Source: Cupriavidus sp.
GTDB lineage: Bacteria > Pseudomonadota > Gammaproteobacteria > Burkholderiales > Burkholderiaceae
Length of the DNA: 64,000 bases
NCBI GenBank assembly: GCA_031180665.1
Contig: JAPSLP010000013.1
Span: 56,761-120,760, forward strand
Direction of reading: 5' to 3'
Position 1 is the first letter of the stretch; the number at the start of each line of letters is the position of its first letter. The position numbers and the translations under genes are program-made. The notes below the pieces were generated by a model, which was given only the letters and a program-made list of their open reading frames with translations, had not been told where the DNA came from and ran no database searches. Shown here piece by piece: positions 39,558-48,715 of the stretch.

Positions 39558-39971
39558 TCAGGAAGCCGCCGGCGCCTGAAAACCCGCCGTGCCGAAGAAG
39601 ACGTTGGGCTTGCGGTAGACCGCCAGCAGCAGGCAGCCTTCGTCGGAACGGGTTTCGTGCAGTGAGCCGGGCTGGCGCCAGACGAACTGGCCGGCGCGAC
39701 AGATGCCGTCATGATCGTAGAACGAACCCTCCAGCACATAGCTCTGCTCGATCTCGGGATGCCGGTGGAAAGGCAGCACCGCACCGGGTTCCCAACGCAG
39801 CAGCACCGTCATCTCTCCCTCGGCATCGTTGCGGTACAGCACCTTCATCCAGATCTTGTCGAACTGCGACTTCTCCCACTCCAACTTGGAGGGATCGACA
39901 TACACCGAACCGCCGATCGTCGGTTCGAGCTTGCCCTTCAGCCGCTCGCTGAAGTGTCGGTTTTCCAGCAT
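39558..39971 (-). CDS. Small cupin protein
   Basis: Single-domain cupin of about 137 residues. The metal-binding motif 1 is visible as PGAVLPFHRHPEIEQSYVLEG and motif 2 near GSLHETRSDEG. Resembles ChrR-like or quercetinase-like small cupins, with no defined substrate. AGGAG precedes the ATG at 39971. Likely co-transcribed with the ferredoxin; divergent from the MHS transporter with which it shares an upstream region containing GGAAAC motifs. Confidence 0.83.
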   Translation of the reverse strand: MLENRHFSERLKGKLEPTIGGSVYVDPSKLEWEKSQFDKIWMKVLYRNDAEGEMTVLLRWEPGAVLPFHRHPEIEQSYVLEGSFYDHDGICRAGQFVWRQPGSLHETRSDEGCLLLAVYRKPNVFFGTAGFQAPAAS

Positions 39972-40147
39972 TGAGGTCTCCTGTCAGTCGAAAGGCCGGC
40001 TTTCCCGATGGCAGCCGACGGCGAACACAAGGCTTCGCTGAAAGGCAATGTAGGATCAAGTTTCCCAAAGGTCAACCCGATAACGCCCATTTTCCCGTTG
40101 AAAGCGCGTTTTACGCCGCAAAAGTTTCATCGTTAACCCTTCCTTTC

Positions 40148-40175
40148 TTGTATTTGTTTCCTAGCTGTCTACCAT
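40148..40175 (+). promoter_or_regulatory. Probable promoter and operator of the MHS transporter gene
   Basis: TTGTAT-N16-TACCAT can serve as -35/-10. The spacer holds TTGTTTCCTAG, the reverse complement of the TAGGAAACA found in the promoter spacer of the DJ-1 gene at 42535. A second GTTTCCC is at 40060. Confidence 0.5.
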
Positions 40176-40191
40176 TCCCGCAGCGGTACCC

Positions 40192-41571
40192 ATGAATCCT
40201 GCGCCGGCGACGGCCGCATCAATGGAGGCATCGATGGAAACTCTTTCGGAAGACAGTTCAGCGCCAGCGGTGGCGTTGGGGCGAACGACGGCGACGACGA
40301 ATGGCCGCATGCGGCAGGTGGTGACCGCCAGCGTGATCGGCACCATGGTGGAGTGGTACGACTTTCTGTTGTATGGCACCGCGGCGGCGCTGGTATTTAA
40401 CCGCCTGTTCTTTCCCGCGATGGATCCACTGATGGGGACCATGGCAGCGCTCGGCTCGTTCGCTGTCGGTTTCATCGCAAGGCCGCTGGGTGGCGTGGTA
40501 TTTGGCCATTTCGGCGACAAGATCGGCCGCAAGACGATGCTGATGACGACCATGTTCCTGATGGGCGGCGGCACCTTCCTGATTGGTTTGCTGCCGACGT
40601 ACGACCAGATCGGCCTGTGGGCTCCCGTGTTGCTGATCCTGCTGCGCATCGTGCAGGGCATCGGCATCGGCGGCGAATGGGGCGGCGCCGCCTTGATGGT
40701 GATCGAGCACGCGCCGCGCGACAAGCGGGGCTTCTATGGAAGCTTGGTGCAGATCGGGTTTCCGCTTGGCATGCTCGCTTCCACCGCGGTGTTCGCGTAT
40801 CTGAGCCGCATGCCGGACGCGCAATTCCTTGCCTGGGGTTGGCGCGTGCCCTTTTTGCTCAGCGCGATCCTGGTCGCAATCGGCTTCTATGTGCGCCTGA
40901 AAGTCGCGGAGTCGCCCGTCTTTGCCGCCGCGCAACGGGACGAGCAGGCGCCGCGCATTCCCGTGCTGGAGGTGCTGACCCGCCATCGCCGCAACCTGTT
41001 GATCAGCATCGGACTGAAGGTGTGCGAGGTGGCATGGGTCTATATCCTCACGGTATTCGTCGTGGTATATGGCACCACGGTGCTGAAGTTGCCGAAGGCC
41101 GTGATCCTGGACGGCGTGTTGCTTGGCGCCGCGCTGGAATTGGCGACGATTCCGCTGTTCGGGCATCTGTCGGACCGCTTTGGGCGCCGCAGCTTGTATT
41201 TCATCGGATCGGTGTTCACCATCCTGGCTGCGTATCCGCTGTTCATGGCGATTCAGGCCGGCAGTCCATGGATGATCGCGCTCGCGATCGCCATCTGCAT
41301 GAATCTGGGGCATGGCTCGATGTATGGGCCGCAGGCCGCGCTGCTGCCAGAACTGTTCGGCACCAAGGTGCGCTATAGCGGCGCGTCGCTGGGTTGCCAG
41401 GTCGCGGCCGGCATCGGAGGCGGCCTGGCGCCAATGGCGGCGACGGCCCTGCTGGCAAGCCAGGGCCACTTCCATGGCGTGGCGGTGATGATCGCTGTGC
41501 TGGGCTTGACGACCTTTGTCGCGACATGGCTCACAAGGGAAACTTCCGGAGTCAGTCTGTACGACAGCTGA
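40192..41571 (+). CDS. MHS-family metabolite:proton symporter (MFS)
   Basis: Twelve-helix transporter of about 459 residues. The MHS hallmarks GTMVEWYDFLLYGTAAALVFN at the first helix and FGHFGDKIGRKTMLM between helices 2 and 3 are visible, as is GIGIGGEWGGAALM. Members carry organic acids such as citrate, shikimate, alpha-ketoglutarate or aromatic acids. Its neighbour XRE-cupin regulator probably controls it and its substrate may feed the enzymes at 43590-47612. Confidence 0.9.
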   Translation: MNPAPATAASMEASMETLSEDSSAPAVALGRTTATTNGRMRQVVTASVIGTMVEWYDFLLYGTAAALVFNRLFFPAMDPLMGTMAALGSFAVGFIARPLGGVVFGHFGDKIGRKTMLMTTMFLMGGGTFLIGLLPTYDQIGLWAPVLLILLRIVQGIGIGGEWGGAALMVIEHAPRDKRGFYGSLVQIGFPLGMLASTAVFAYLSRMPDAQFLAWGWRVPFLLSAILVAIGFYVRLKVAESPVFAAAQRDEQAPRIPVLEVLTRHRRNLLISIGLKVCEVAWVYILTVFVVVYGTTVLKLPKAVILDGVLLGAALELATIPLFGHLSDRFGRRSLYFIGSVFTILAAYPLFMAIQAGSPWMIALAIAICMNLGHGSMYGPQAALLPELFGTKVRYSGASLGCQVAAGIGGGLAPMAATALLASQGHFHGVAVMIAVLGLTTFVATWLTRETSGVSLYDS

Positions 41572-41709
41572 AGGCGGTTCCCGGGGGCGCGACCGGCCTG
41601 GCTCCGGCGCGCACCGCTGCGGTGCAATGCGCTTACAATCCCGCTCGGGGGAGCGGGCCCGTGTTTCCCCATTGTCGTCTTTGGTGCAGCGGGCGAACGG
41701 AACAGAGCG

Positions 41710-42402
41710 ATGACAGCCAGAACAGTTCGGAGACCATCTTCCATCACCAAGGCCGCCCAGCGACGGCGCGACGCGGCCCCGCAACCGAGCGACGACGAAG
41801 AGGCAGTCTGCATGCGGCTGCGCGCGGCCCGCGTCGCCCACGGGTTGACGCTGGAGGCGCTAGCGGAACTGTCTGGATTCACCAAAGGCTATCTGTCCAA
41901 GATCGAGAACGGCAAGAAGGCGCCGCCCATCGGCTCGCTGGCCCGCATCGCGCGCGCGATGGGCATCGAACTGAGCTATTTCTTCGTCGAGCCGGGCGAC
42001 ACCGATGGCGCCCTTGTGGACGGCGGCGACCCCGCAGTCTCGGTGGTTCACCATTGGGAGCGAAAACCGGTGGTCCGCGGCGGCAGTGCATTCGGGTACG
42101 ACTACGTCAGCCTGGCGCACAAGAAGGAACGCAAGCACATGGACCCGTTCATGTTCACATTCCCGTCGGAGACCGATCTCGACTTCTTTTTCGAGCACCC
42201 GGGGGAGGAATTCGTCTATCTGCTGTCGGGGAAAGTCGAGTTCGAATTCAAGATCAAGGGTCGGCTGCAGCGCTGCATTCTCGAAGCCGGCGACAGCCTG
42301 TACTTCGAATCGAGCACGCCACACCGGGGCCGCGCTCTGCAGGGCGATGCGCAGGCCATCGTGGTGGTGATGGAGTCCGCCGACGCGCACGCGGAGCGGT
42401 GA
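41710..42402 (+). CDS. XRE-family regulator with C-terminal cupin
   Basis: Regulator of about 230 residues: residues 1-30 basic and disordered, a helix-turn-helix of the Cro/C1 type about 35-92 (LRAARVAHGLTLEALAELSG, FTKGYLSKIENGKKAPPIG), and a cupin domain about 150-225 (EHPGEEFVYLLSGKVEFEF, DSLYFESSTPHRG). Such proteins sense small molecules through the cupin and repress catabolic or transport genes. GTTTCCCC lies shortly before it, suggesting autoregulation. Confidence 0.88.
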   Translation: MTARTVRRPSSITKAAQRRRDAAPQPSDDEEAVCMRLRAARVAHGLTLEALAELSGFTKGYLSKIENGKKAPPIGSLARIARAMGIELSYFFVEPGDTDGALVDGGDPAVSVVHHWERKPVVRGGSAFGYDYVSLAHKKERKHMDPFMFTFPSETDLDFFFEHPGEEFVYLLSGKVEFEFKIKGRLQRCILEAGDSLYFESSTPHRGRALQGDAQAIVVVMESADAHAER

Positions 42403-42454
42403 GGCTGCAAGGTGCCACACCGGCTTGCGTGCCGGTAGAACGCATGGCGCGGTG

Positions 42455-42509
42455 TTGTTGTCTATTAGGAAACATTGTCCTATGATTGGGAAACTCTGAC
42501 AGACAACAA
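42455..42509 (+). promoter_or_regulatory. Promoter and operator of the DJ-1-type gene
   Basis: TTGTCT (42458) - N17 - TATGAT (42481) form a sigma-70 promoter. The spacer contains TAGGA-N7-TCCTA and TAGGAAACA, another GGGAAACT follows the -10, and 9-bp arms TTGTTGTCT / AGACAACAA frame the whole. The arrangement indicates repression, most likely by the XRE-cupin protein. Confidence 0.6.
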
Positions 42510-42534
42510 AACCAGACCAGCAAGGAGACACACC

Positions 42535-43212
42535 ATGCGCGTTGCAGTCGTGCTGTACGACCGGATCGAACCGATTGAGTTGGCCGTCATCGGCACGCTG
42601 TCGATGGCGCGCCGCGTGAGCGAGGCGGTGTCCTTCTTCACGGTGTCGCAGTCGGGCGGCATGGTCACGCTGCAGAATGGCCTGCGTGTCGATACCGATC
42701 ACGCGTTTACCGACGCGCCAGAAGCCGACGTCGTCATCGTGACGGGCGGACCGGGCTGGCGCGACCAAGTGGAAAACCCCGCGATGCTCCAATTTCTACG
42801 GCTGCGGCACGCCGCGGGGCAGCGTATCGCCAGCGTCTGCACCGGCGCGCTGATCGTCGCGGCGGCCGGGCTGCTGGCCGGCAAGACGGCGACGACGAAG
42901 GTGCCGGTGACCGGCGCCGAGCAATGCCCGGTGACCACGCTCGGCAACCGGCATCCCGATGTTCAGGCCATTCCGGCATTGATCGTCGACGAGGGCGACG
43001 TCATCACCGGCGGCGGCGTGACGCTTGGCATCGATTTGACGCTGTACCTGATCGGCAGCTATCTCGGTGAGCAAACGCGTCAGGAGACGGCCCGGATCAT
43101 GGAGTACCAGGCGGCAGCGCAGGCCAACCAGGACCGTTTGCCCACGGTTCGCGGACATTCCATGTCGGGTTCCGGCGTCGCGCCCGCTTCGGCGGGAACG
43201 GTGGGCGCGTAG
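42535..43212 (+). CDS. DJ-1/PfpI-family protein 2
   Basis: About 225 residues. The amidotransferase-like elbow SVCTGALIVAAAGLL contains Cys102, with VIVTGGPGWRD before it, and the C-terminal GGVTLGIDLTLYLI block is present. The pattern is that of ThiJ/AraC-type isonitrile-hydratase-like or DJ-1 domains without a DNA-binding part. The AAGGAG site is ideal. A defined promoter with a regulator site suggests it is part of the substrate response rather than a housekeeping protein. Confidence 0.85.
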   Translation: MRVAVVLYDRIEPIELAVIGTLSMARRVSEAVSFFTVSQSGGMVTLQNGLRVDTDHAFTDAPEADVVIVTGGPGWRDQVENPAMLQFLRLRHAAGQRIASVCTGALIVAAAGLLAGKTATTKVPVTGAEQCPVTTLGNRHPDVQAIPALIVDEGDVITGGGVTLGIDLTLYLIGSYLGEQTRQETARIMEYQAAAQANQDRLPTVRGHSMSGSGVAPASAGTVGA

Positions 43213-43589
43213 TCGTCGGCAGGGCGGGCGGCGGTTGGCGGCCCGCCGTCTATCGCCCTGGCAGGTCGAGGCAATCGTAGCCCCGTCACGGCCGCACCGA
43301 TCGGTCTGGCGCCCCCCGGCTTGCTGCATTGCCGCAGGCCTTCTCATTCGCAGTCCGTGGCTCCCCACTTGCTGATTCCCAAAATATTCCGCGTTGCAGC
43401 ATCGCGACGACTCGCGCGATTTGCCGCGCATTATTGCGAAATCGGATTCAATCCTCCAATTCATTGACTTGACCTTGCGCAAACAGGCCTCTACGATCGC
43501 CGTCCTATAGCCATTGTGTTCGTATTTAGAACGTTAGTTCGGCATGCGGCAACAAGCGATACCTTTCGGCATGTTTTTGGAGACAGATC
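43213..43589. other. 377-base intergenic region before the atoE-like operon
   Basis: No coding frame supported. It contains a GC-rich left half and a more AT-rich right half with the promoter at 43469-43497. TTGGAG precedes the TTG start of the transporter gene. Confidence 0.6.
43469..43497 (+). promoter_or_regulatory. Sigma-70 promoter of the AtoE-PcaD operon
   Basis: TTGACC - N17 - TACGAT gives a near-consensus -35/-10 pair with ideal spacing; transcription would begin near 43504, about 86 bases before the first gene. Confidence 0.7.
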
Positions 43590-44933
43590 TTGAGCAAGGT
43601 CGCCGGGTTCTTTACGGAACTGATGCGCCGGTATTTGCCGGACCCCTTCGTTTTCGCCATCGGGCTGACGCTGCTGAGCATGGCGATGGCCATGCTGGTG
43701 CAAGGGCAGGCCGCGCCGGCCGTGATTCTCGAGTGGGGCAAGGGCTTCTGGAATCTGCTGGCGTTTACCACGCAGATGGCCGTGATCCTGGCGATGGGCT
43801 ACGTGCTGGCGACCGCGCCGCTGGTCGATCGTTTCCTCGACCGCATCGTCGAACGCGTGGCGACGCCGCGCGGCGCGGTGATCGTCGCCACGTTGGTCGG
43901 CGGCATCGGCAGCTATCTGAACTGGGGCTTCGGGCTGGTGATCGGCGGCATCGTTGCGCGCAAGCTGGCGCTGAAGGTCAAGGGCGTGCACTACCCGCTG
44001 ATCATCGCCGCTGCCTATAGCGGCTTCACGCTCTATGGCCTCGGCCTGTCGGCCAGTATCCCGGTACTGATTTCCACGCCGGGCCATCCGATGGAAAAGC
44101 TGATGGGCGTGATCGCGCTGAAGGACACCATCTTCTCGACGCCGATGCTGCTGACCAGCCTGGCGGTCATCATCACGCTGCCGCTGCTCAACGCGATGCT
44201 GCACCCGCGCGACGCGAAGGACGTGACTGAAATCAATGCGCAAGCCGAAACGCGTGCGGAGCAGGCCGGGGCGGCGAGCGGCCACAGCATGGGGCTGGAG
44301 AACACGCTGGCCACGCGGATGAACAACAGCCGGTTGCTGAGCCTGGTGATCGGTGTCTGCGGGCTGGCCTATGTGGGGCTGTATTTCACGCAGGGCGGCA
44401 CGCTCGATCTGAATCTGATCAACTTCCTGATCCTGTTCATCGGCGTGCTGCTGCTAGGGACGCCGGCCAATTACGTGGCCAAGCTGAACGAGGGCATCAA
44501 GACGATTTCGGGCATCATCCTGCAGTATCCGTTTTATGCGGGCATCATGGCGGTGATGGCCGGATCGGGCCTGGTCGACACCATCTCGCGCGTGTTCGTC
44601 GATATCGCGACGCCGCAGACGCTGCCGTTCTGGGGCCTGGTCAGCTCGTTCTTCATCAACTTCTTCGCGCCCTCGGGCGGCGGCCACTGGGTCATCCAGG
44701 GGCCGTTCATGATCGATGCGGCCAAGGCAATCGGCAGCTCGGTCGCGCAGACCTCGATGTCGGTGATGCTCGGCAACGCCTGGAACGACCTGGTGCAGCC
44801 GTTCTGGATTCTGCCGGCGCTGGCGCTCTCGAAGCTGAAGCTGAAGGACGTGATGGGCTACACCGTGATCATGATGTTCTGGGTCGGCCTGATCTACATC
44901 GTCGCCATGCTGGCGTGGGGCGCGCAGATCTGA
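43590..44933 (+). CDS. AtoE-family short-chain fatty acid transporter
   Basis: Membrane protein of about 447 residues with roughly twelve helices, belonging to the TIGR00366/AtoE family. Typical parts are RYLPDPFVFAIGLT at the start, GGIGSYLNWGFGLVIGG, and FFAPSGGGHWVIQGPF near the end. The start is TTG, supported by GGAG eight bases upstream and by the lack of a better in-frame codon. As first gene of the operon it likely imports the acid that the enzymes downstream process; short-chain or ring-cleavage acids are possible. Confidence 0.87.
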   Translation: MSKVAGFFTELMRRYLPDPFVFAIGLTLLSMAMAMLVQGQAAPAVILEWGKGFWNLLAFTTQMAVILAMGYVLATAPLVDRFLDRIVERVATPRGAVIVATLVGGIGSYLNWGFGLVIGGIVARKLALKVKGVHYPLIIAAAYSGFTLYGLGLSASIPVLISTPGHPMEKLMGVIALKDTIFSTPMLLTSLAVIITLPLLNAMLHPRDAKDVTEINAQAETRAEQAGAASGHSMGLENTLATRMNNSRLLSLVIGVCGLAYVGLYFTQGGTLDLNLINFLILFIGVLLLGTPANYVAKLNEGIKTISGIILQYPFYAGIMAVMAGSGLVDTISRVFVDIATPQTLPFWGLVSSFFINFFAPSGGGHWVIQGPFMIDAAKAIGSSVAQTSMSVMLGNAWNDLVQPFWILPALALSKLKLKDVMGYTVIMMFWVGLIYIVAMLAWGAQI

Positions 44934-44989
44934 CGATCCGCAGGGTGCATCGGTCAACGCGCTTTCCCAACGACAACCCAGGAGACACC

Positions 44990-45286
44990 ATGCCGTACCT
45001 CATCGAGACGTTCGACAAGCCCGACCACCAGCACGTGCGCAAGGCCCAGCGGCCGGCGCACCTGGACTTCCTCGAAGCCAACAAGGCGCTGCTGCTGGCC
45101 TGCGGTGCCAAGCTCAACGACGATGGCAGCGACGCGGGCGGCGGTGTCTATATCGTCGATGTCGATACCCGCGACGCGGCGCAGGCGCTGATCGAAGCCG
45201 ATCCCTTCCATCAGGCGGGCCTGTTCGCCGAAGTGCGGATCACGCGCTGGCGCAAGGCCTACCTCGACGGCGTCTGCTGTCTCTGA
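44990..45286 (+). CDS. YciI-like protein
   Basis: About 98 residues of the YCII/DABB-type ferredoxin-like fold (RPAHLDFLEANKALLLACG, then IVDVDTRDAAQALIEADPF and QAGLFAEVRITRW). The His-Asp pair of YciI enzymes is present in the AHLDFL region. Members include small isomerases, lactonases and chlorohydrolases. In this operon it may act on a lactone or dienol intermediate. CAGGAGA precedes the ATG. Confidence 0.85.
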   Translation: MPYLIETFDKPDHQHVRKAQRPAHLDFLEANKALLLACGAKLNDDGSDAGGGVYIVDVDTRDAAQALIEADPFHQAGLFAEVRITRWRKAYLDGVCCL

Positions 45287-45364
45287 CATCCCGATCGATC
45301 GGACCGCACAGGCCGGCGCATTGGCGCTGGCACCGCGGCGGGTCCGTGCCGGAGGTTATCCCCG

Positions 45365-46420
45365 ATGCGATGGAAACAACGGCCGGAAGGCTCCAACTGG
45401 GGCGATTTCGGCGCCGACGACCAACTCGGCCGTCTGAATCTGATCACCGCGGACAAGGTCCGCGCTGCGGCGCGGGAGATCCGCAGCGGCCGCACGTTCT
45501 GCCTGTCGCTGCCGCTCGATCTGCCGGGCGGCAATGCGCTGAACGTGCGCCGGCATCCGCCGGTGCTGCGGCCCACCTATCGCGACGACATTCCTTACGT
45601 CAATTTCCCGCTGGCCAAGGTCGATGCCAACGCGCTGGACGTGCTCAGCGACGATCAGGTGCTGCTGTCGCTGCAGTATTCGACGCAGTGGGATTCGCTG
45701 GCGCACGTCGGCGCGCTGTTCGATGCCGACGGCGACGGTGTGGCCGAACGCGTCTACTACAACGGCTTCCGGCCCAATGCCGAGATCGTCGGACCGGTCG
45801 ACTATGCCGAGGCCGATCGTTTCGCCGCCCATCCCTGCGGCCACGAGCACAGCCACGCCGATGCGCTCGGCATCGAGACGCTGGCCGTGCATGGCGTGCA
45901 GGGCCGCGGCGTGCTGGTCGATCTGGCCGAGCATTTCGGCCGCGAATTCCGCACCGTCGGCTACGACGACCTGATGCGCGCGATGGATGCCGACCAGGTC
46001 GCGGTCGAGACCGGCGACATCCTGGTGCTGCGCACCGGCTTCGCCGAGATGGTGCTGGAGATGGGCGGCAAGCCCGATGCGCACGCGCTGCATCACAGCT
46101 GCTGCGCGCTCGACGGGCGCGACGAGCGGCTGCTGCAATGGATCACCGATGCCGGCATCGCCGCGCTGGCCGCCGACAACTACGCGGTGGAACGATTCCC
46201 CGCTCGCCCGCCGGCGCCGGGGCAGGGCGCGGTGCCGATGCTGCCGCTGCATCATCACTGCCTGTTCAAGCTCGGCCTGCCGCTGGGCGAGCTGTGGTAT
46301 CTGCGCGATCTCGCAGGCAGCCTGCGCGCCGAAGGGCGTTCGCGCTTTTTCCTGACCGCGCCGCCGCTGCGCCTGCCCGGCGCGATGGGCTCGCCCGTGA
46401 CGCCGATCGCCACGGTATGA
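45365..46420 (+). CDS. Cyclase-family protein (kynurenine-formamidase fold)
   Basis: About 351 residues of the cyclase/KynB superfamily (PF04199) in its longer form. The metal-binding motif typically HxGTHxDxxxH is modified here: LQYSTQWDSLAHVG. The conserved aromatic and glutamate positions further on (VETGDILVLRTGF) are clear. Known relatives hydrolyse formyl-kynurenine or other amide/lactone bonds; some act on isatin. The substrate is not predictable. Confidence 0.82.
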   Translation: MRWKQRPEGSNWGDFGADDQLGRLNLITADKVRAAAREIRSGRTFCLSLPLDLPGGNALNVRRHPPVLRPTYRDDIPYVNFPLAKVDANALDVLSDDQVLLSLQYSTQWDSLAHVGALFDADGDGVAERVYYNGFRPNAEIVGPVDYAEADRFAAHPCGHEHSHADALGIETLAVHGVQGRGVLVDLAEHFGREFRTVGYDDLMRAMDADQVAVETGDILVLRTGFAEMVLEMGGKPDAHALHHSCCALDGRDERLLQWITDAGIAALAADNYAVERFPARPPAPGQGAVPMLPLHHHCLFKLGLPLGELWYLRDLAGSLRAEGRSRFFLTAPPLRLPGAMGSPVTPIATV

Positions 46421-46465
46421 CCTCGCTGACTCAATCCACCGTACTGCTACAACAAGGAGATCGCC

Positions 46466-46750
46466 ATGCTGTTCATGGTTGAAATGACCGTCCGCATTCC
46501 CCATTCGGCCGACCCGCAAGCCGTCGACAAGCTCAAGGCCGACGAGAAGGCGCTGTCGCAGCAGCTGCAGCGCGAAGGCAAGTGGCGCCACCTGTGGCGG
46601 GTGGTCGGCCAGTACGCCAACGTCAGCATCTTCGATGTCAAGGACAACGACGAGCTGCATACGTTGCTGACTTCGCTGCCGCTGTACCCGTATATGGAGA
46701 TGAAGGTCACGCCGCTGGCGCAGCACGGATCGGCGATCGCGCAGAACTGA
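46466..46750 (+). CDS. Muconolactone delta-isomerase-like protein (CatC family)
   Basis: About 94 residues, full length for the family, with the typical start MLFMVEMTVRIP, the GKWRHLWRVVGQYANVSIFD core and LPLYPYMEMKVTPL end. CatC converts muconolactone to 3-oxoadipate enol-lactone in the catechol ortho pathway. No catA or catB lies here, so the enzyme may work on a homologous lactone. AAGGAG precedes the ATG. Confidence 0.87.
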   Translation: MLFMVEMTVRIPHSADPQAVDKLKADEKALSQQLQREGKWRHLWRVVGQYANVSIFDVKDNDELHTLLTSLPLYPYMEMKVTPLAQHGSAIAQN

Positions 46751-46829
46751 TGCCCGGGTCGATCTCTGTCCCAAGAACCGCAGAAACCCGCTGAAAACCG
46801 CTGAGAAATACCAGGGAGCCGCTTCCGCC

Positions 46830-47612
46830 ATGCCTTTCGCCGACCTTTCCGACGTCCGCCTCCACTACCAGCTCGATGGCGATCCGAGCCTGCCGGTGCT
46901 CGTGCTGTCCAATTCGCTGGGCACCAACTTCGACATGTGGCAGCCGCAGATCGCGGACTTCTCGCGGTATTTCCGCGTGCTGCGCTACGACACGCGCGGC
47001 CACGGCCGCTCGTCCGTGCCTGCCGGCCCCTATACGGTCGCCCAGCTGGGCGGCGACGTGATCGCGCTGCTCGATACGCTGCAGATCGAGCGTGCGCATT
47101 TCTGTGGGCTGTCGATGGGCGGCATCACCGGCATGTGGCTGGGCCTGAACCATGCAGCGCGGCTGAACAAGCTGGTGCTGTGCAATACGGCGGCCTACAT
47201 CGGCCCGCCGGAGAACTGGACGAACCGCGCCGCGGCGGTCGAGCGCGATGGGGTCGGATCGATCGCGGCCGCGGTCGTCGATAAATGGCTGACGCCGGAC
47301 TTCGCCGCGGCGCATCCGGAGCTGGTGCAGCAGCTACGCGCGATGCTGAGCGCGACCGATGCCGCGGGCTACGCGGCCAATTGCCGCGCCATTCGCGACA
47401 ACGATCTGCGCGCCGACATCCAGCGGATCGCGGTGCCGACGCTGGTGATCGCAGGCTCGGGCGATATCCCGACCCCGCCGTCCGATGGCCGTTATATGGC
47501 CGAGACGATTCCGGGGGCATCCTATGTCGAACTGGAGGCAGCGCACCTGTCGAATCTGGAGCAGGGGAAGCGTTTCACGCAGGCGGTCGTGGATTTTCTG
47601 ACCGGCGCCTGA
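46830..47612 (+). CDS. 3-oxoadipate enol-lactonase-like alpha/beta hydrolase (PcaD family)
   Basis: Alpha/beta hydrolase of about 260 residues. The catalytic Ser is in FCGLSMGG; the oxyanion strand LSNSLGTNFDMW and the RYDTRGHGRSS block are typical of PcaD. The C-terminal His lies in the AAHLSNLEQ block. It hydrolyses 3-oxoadipate enol-lactone to 3-oxoadipate in the catechol pathway. CatC-like and PcaD-like genes side by side suggest successive steps on one lactone. Confidence 0.88.
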   Translation: MPFADLSDVRLHYQLDGDPSLPVLVLSNSLGTNFDMWQPQIADFSRYFRVLRYDTRGHGRSSVPAGPYTVAQLGGDVIALLDTLQIERAHFCGLSMGGITGMWLGLNHAARLNKLVLCNTAAYIGPPENWTNRAAAVERDGVGSIAAAVVDKWLTPDFAAAHPELVQQLRAMLSATDAAGYAANCRAIRDNDLRADIQRIAVPTLVIAGSGDIPTPPSDGRYMAETIPGASYVELEAAHLSNLEQGKRFTQAVVDFLTGA

Positions 47613-47645
47613 AGGCGCCCGCAGAGGCCGCCGCAACAACGCCAC

Positions 47646-47713
47646 GTCGTCCCCGCGCAGGCGGGGTGCCAGTGTCGATGCAGCCGCTGGACCCCTGCAT
47701 GCGCGGGGGCGAC
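47646..47713. repeat. Dispersed intergenic inverted repeat, copy 3
   Basis: Arms GTCGTCCCCGCGCAGGCGGG and its partner ending GCGCGGGGGCGAC, with GCCAGTG and CGCTGGACCC inside, between convergent genes. Same family as 4899-4968 and 24504-24599; could also stop transcription from either side. Confidence 0.72.
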
Positions 47714-47717
47714 AGAC

Positions 47718-48677
47718 TCAGTCGACCTTCGCACCCGAACGCTTGACCACCGTCGACCATTTGCGGATCTCGCTGTCGACAAACCGCGTGGTCTGTTCCG
47801 GCGACATCGGCATCGGCTCCGAGCCGCGGTCGACGATGAACTTGTGCAGCTCCGGCGATTGGAGCGCCTTCACCGTTTCGGCATTGAGCTGCGACACGAT
47901 GGCCGGCGGCGTGCCGGCCGGTGCCATCAGCACCGCCCATCCGAGCGCCTCGAAGTCCGGCACGCCTTGCTCCTGCACGGTCGGCACATTGGGCAGCTGC
48001 GGCACCCGCTTGCCGGCAGTCACGGCCAGCGGCACCGCCTTCTTCGACTGGATCAGCGGCAAGGCCGCGGTGATCGAGTCGACCATCACGGGAATCTGAT
48101 TGCCGAGGAAGTCCGCCTGCGCGGGGCCGCTGCCCTTGTACGGGATATGGACCATAAAGATGCCGGCGCGCGCCTTCAGCATCTCGGCCGACAGATGCTG
48201 CGTGCCGCCGATGCCGGCGCTCGCGTAGCTCAGCTTGCCTGGCGCCGCCTTGGCCTTGCCGACCAGATCGCGCAGCGACGTGATGCCGGACGCGGGCGTC
48301 GACAGGAAGACCAGCGGCACCGAGAACACGCCCGAAATCGCCTGGAAATCGCGGCGCGGATCGTAGCCGATCGACGCGTAGAGCGTCTGGTTGATCGCCA
48401 TCGCGCTGCCGGCCATCACCAGCGTATAGCCATCGGGCGCGGCGCGAGCGGCCAGTTCCATGCCGATATTGCTGCCCGCGCCCGCACGGTTCTCGACCAC
48501 CACCGATTGCCCAAGCTGCTTGCCCAGCCGTTCGCCCAGCGCGCGCGCGAAGATGTCGGTCGCCTGACCGGGCGGGAAGGGGACGATCAGTTTGATGGGA
48601 CGTTCGGGGTAGGCGGCGTGTGCCGCGGCGCTTGCCATCAAGGCAATCGCCGCCAGGCACGTGATGCGTGGCTTCAA
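47718..48677 (-). CDS. Bug/TctC-family periplasmic solute receptor
   Basis: About 319 residues with a Sec signal peptide (ending SAAAHA), then [32 protein letters not shown] and [16 protein letters not shown]. Third receptor of this family in the window. It is convergent with the PcaD-like gene and alone, without regulator or transport partner. Ligand unknown, probably a carboxylic acid. Confidence 0.9.
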   Translation of the reverse strand: MKPRITCLAAIALMASAAAHAAYPERPIKLIVPFPPGQATDIFARALGERLGKQLGQSVVVENRAGAGSNIGMELAARAAPDGYTLVMAGSAMAINQTLYASIGYDPRRDFQAISGVFSVPLVFLSTPASGITSLRDLVGKAKAAPGKLSYASAGIGGTQHLSAEMLKARAGIFMVHIPYKGSGPAQADFLGNQIPVMVDSITAALPLIQSKKAVPLAVTAGKRVPQLPNVPTVQEQGVPDFEALGWAVLMAPAGTPPAIVSQLNAETVKALQSPELHKFIVDRGSEPMPMSPEQTTRFVDSEIRKWSTVVKRSGAKVD

Positions 48678-48715
48678 GTTTGTCTCCTTCCAACAATGTC
48701 ATCGGTGTGGCACGG

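Noticed and set aside
43590..47612. A complete catechol ortho-cleavage pathway
   Set aside because: Only CatC-like and PcaD-like genes exist; dioxygenase, muconate cycloisomerase and thiolase genes are absent.
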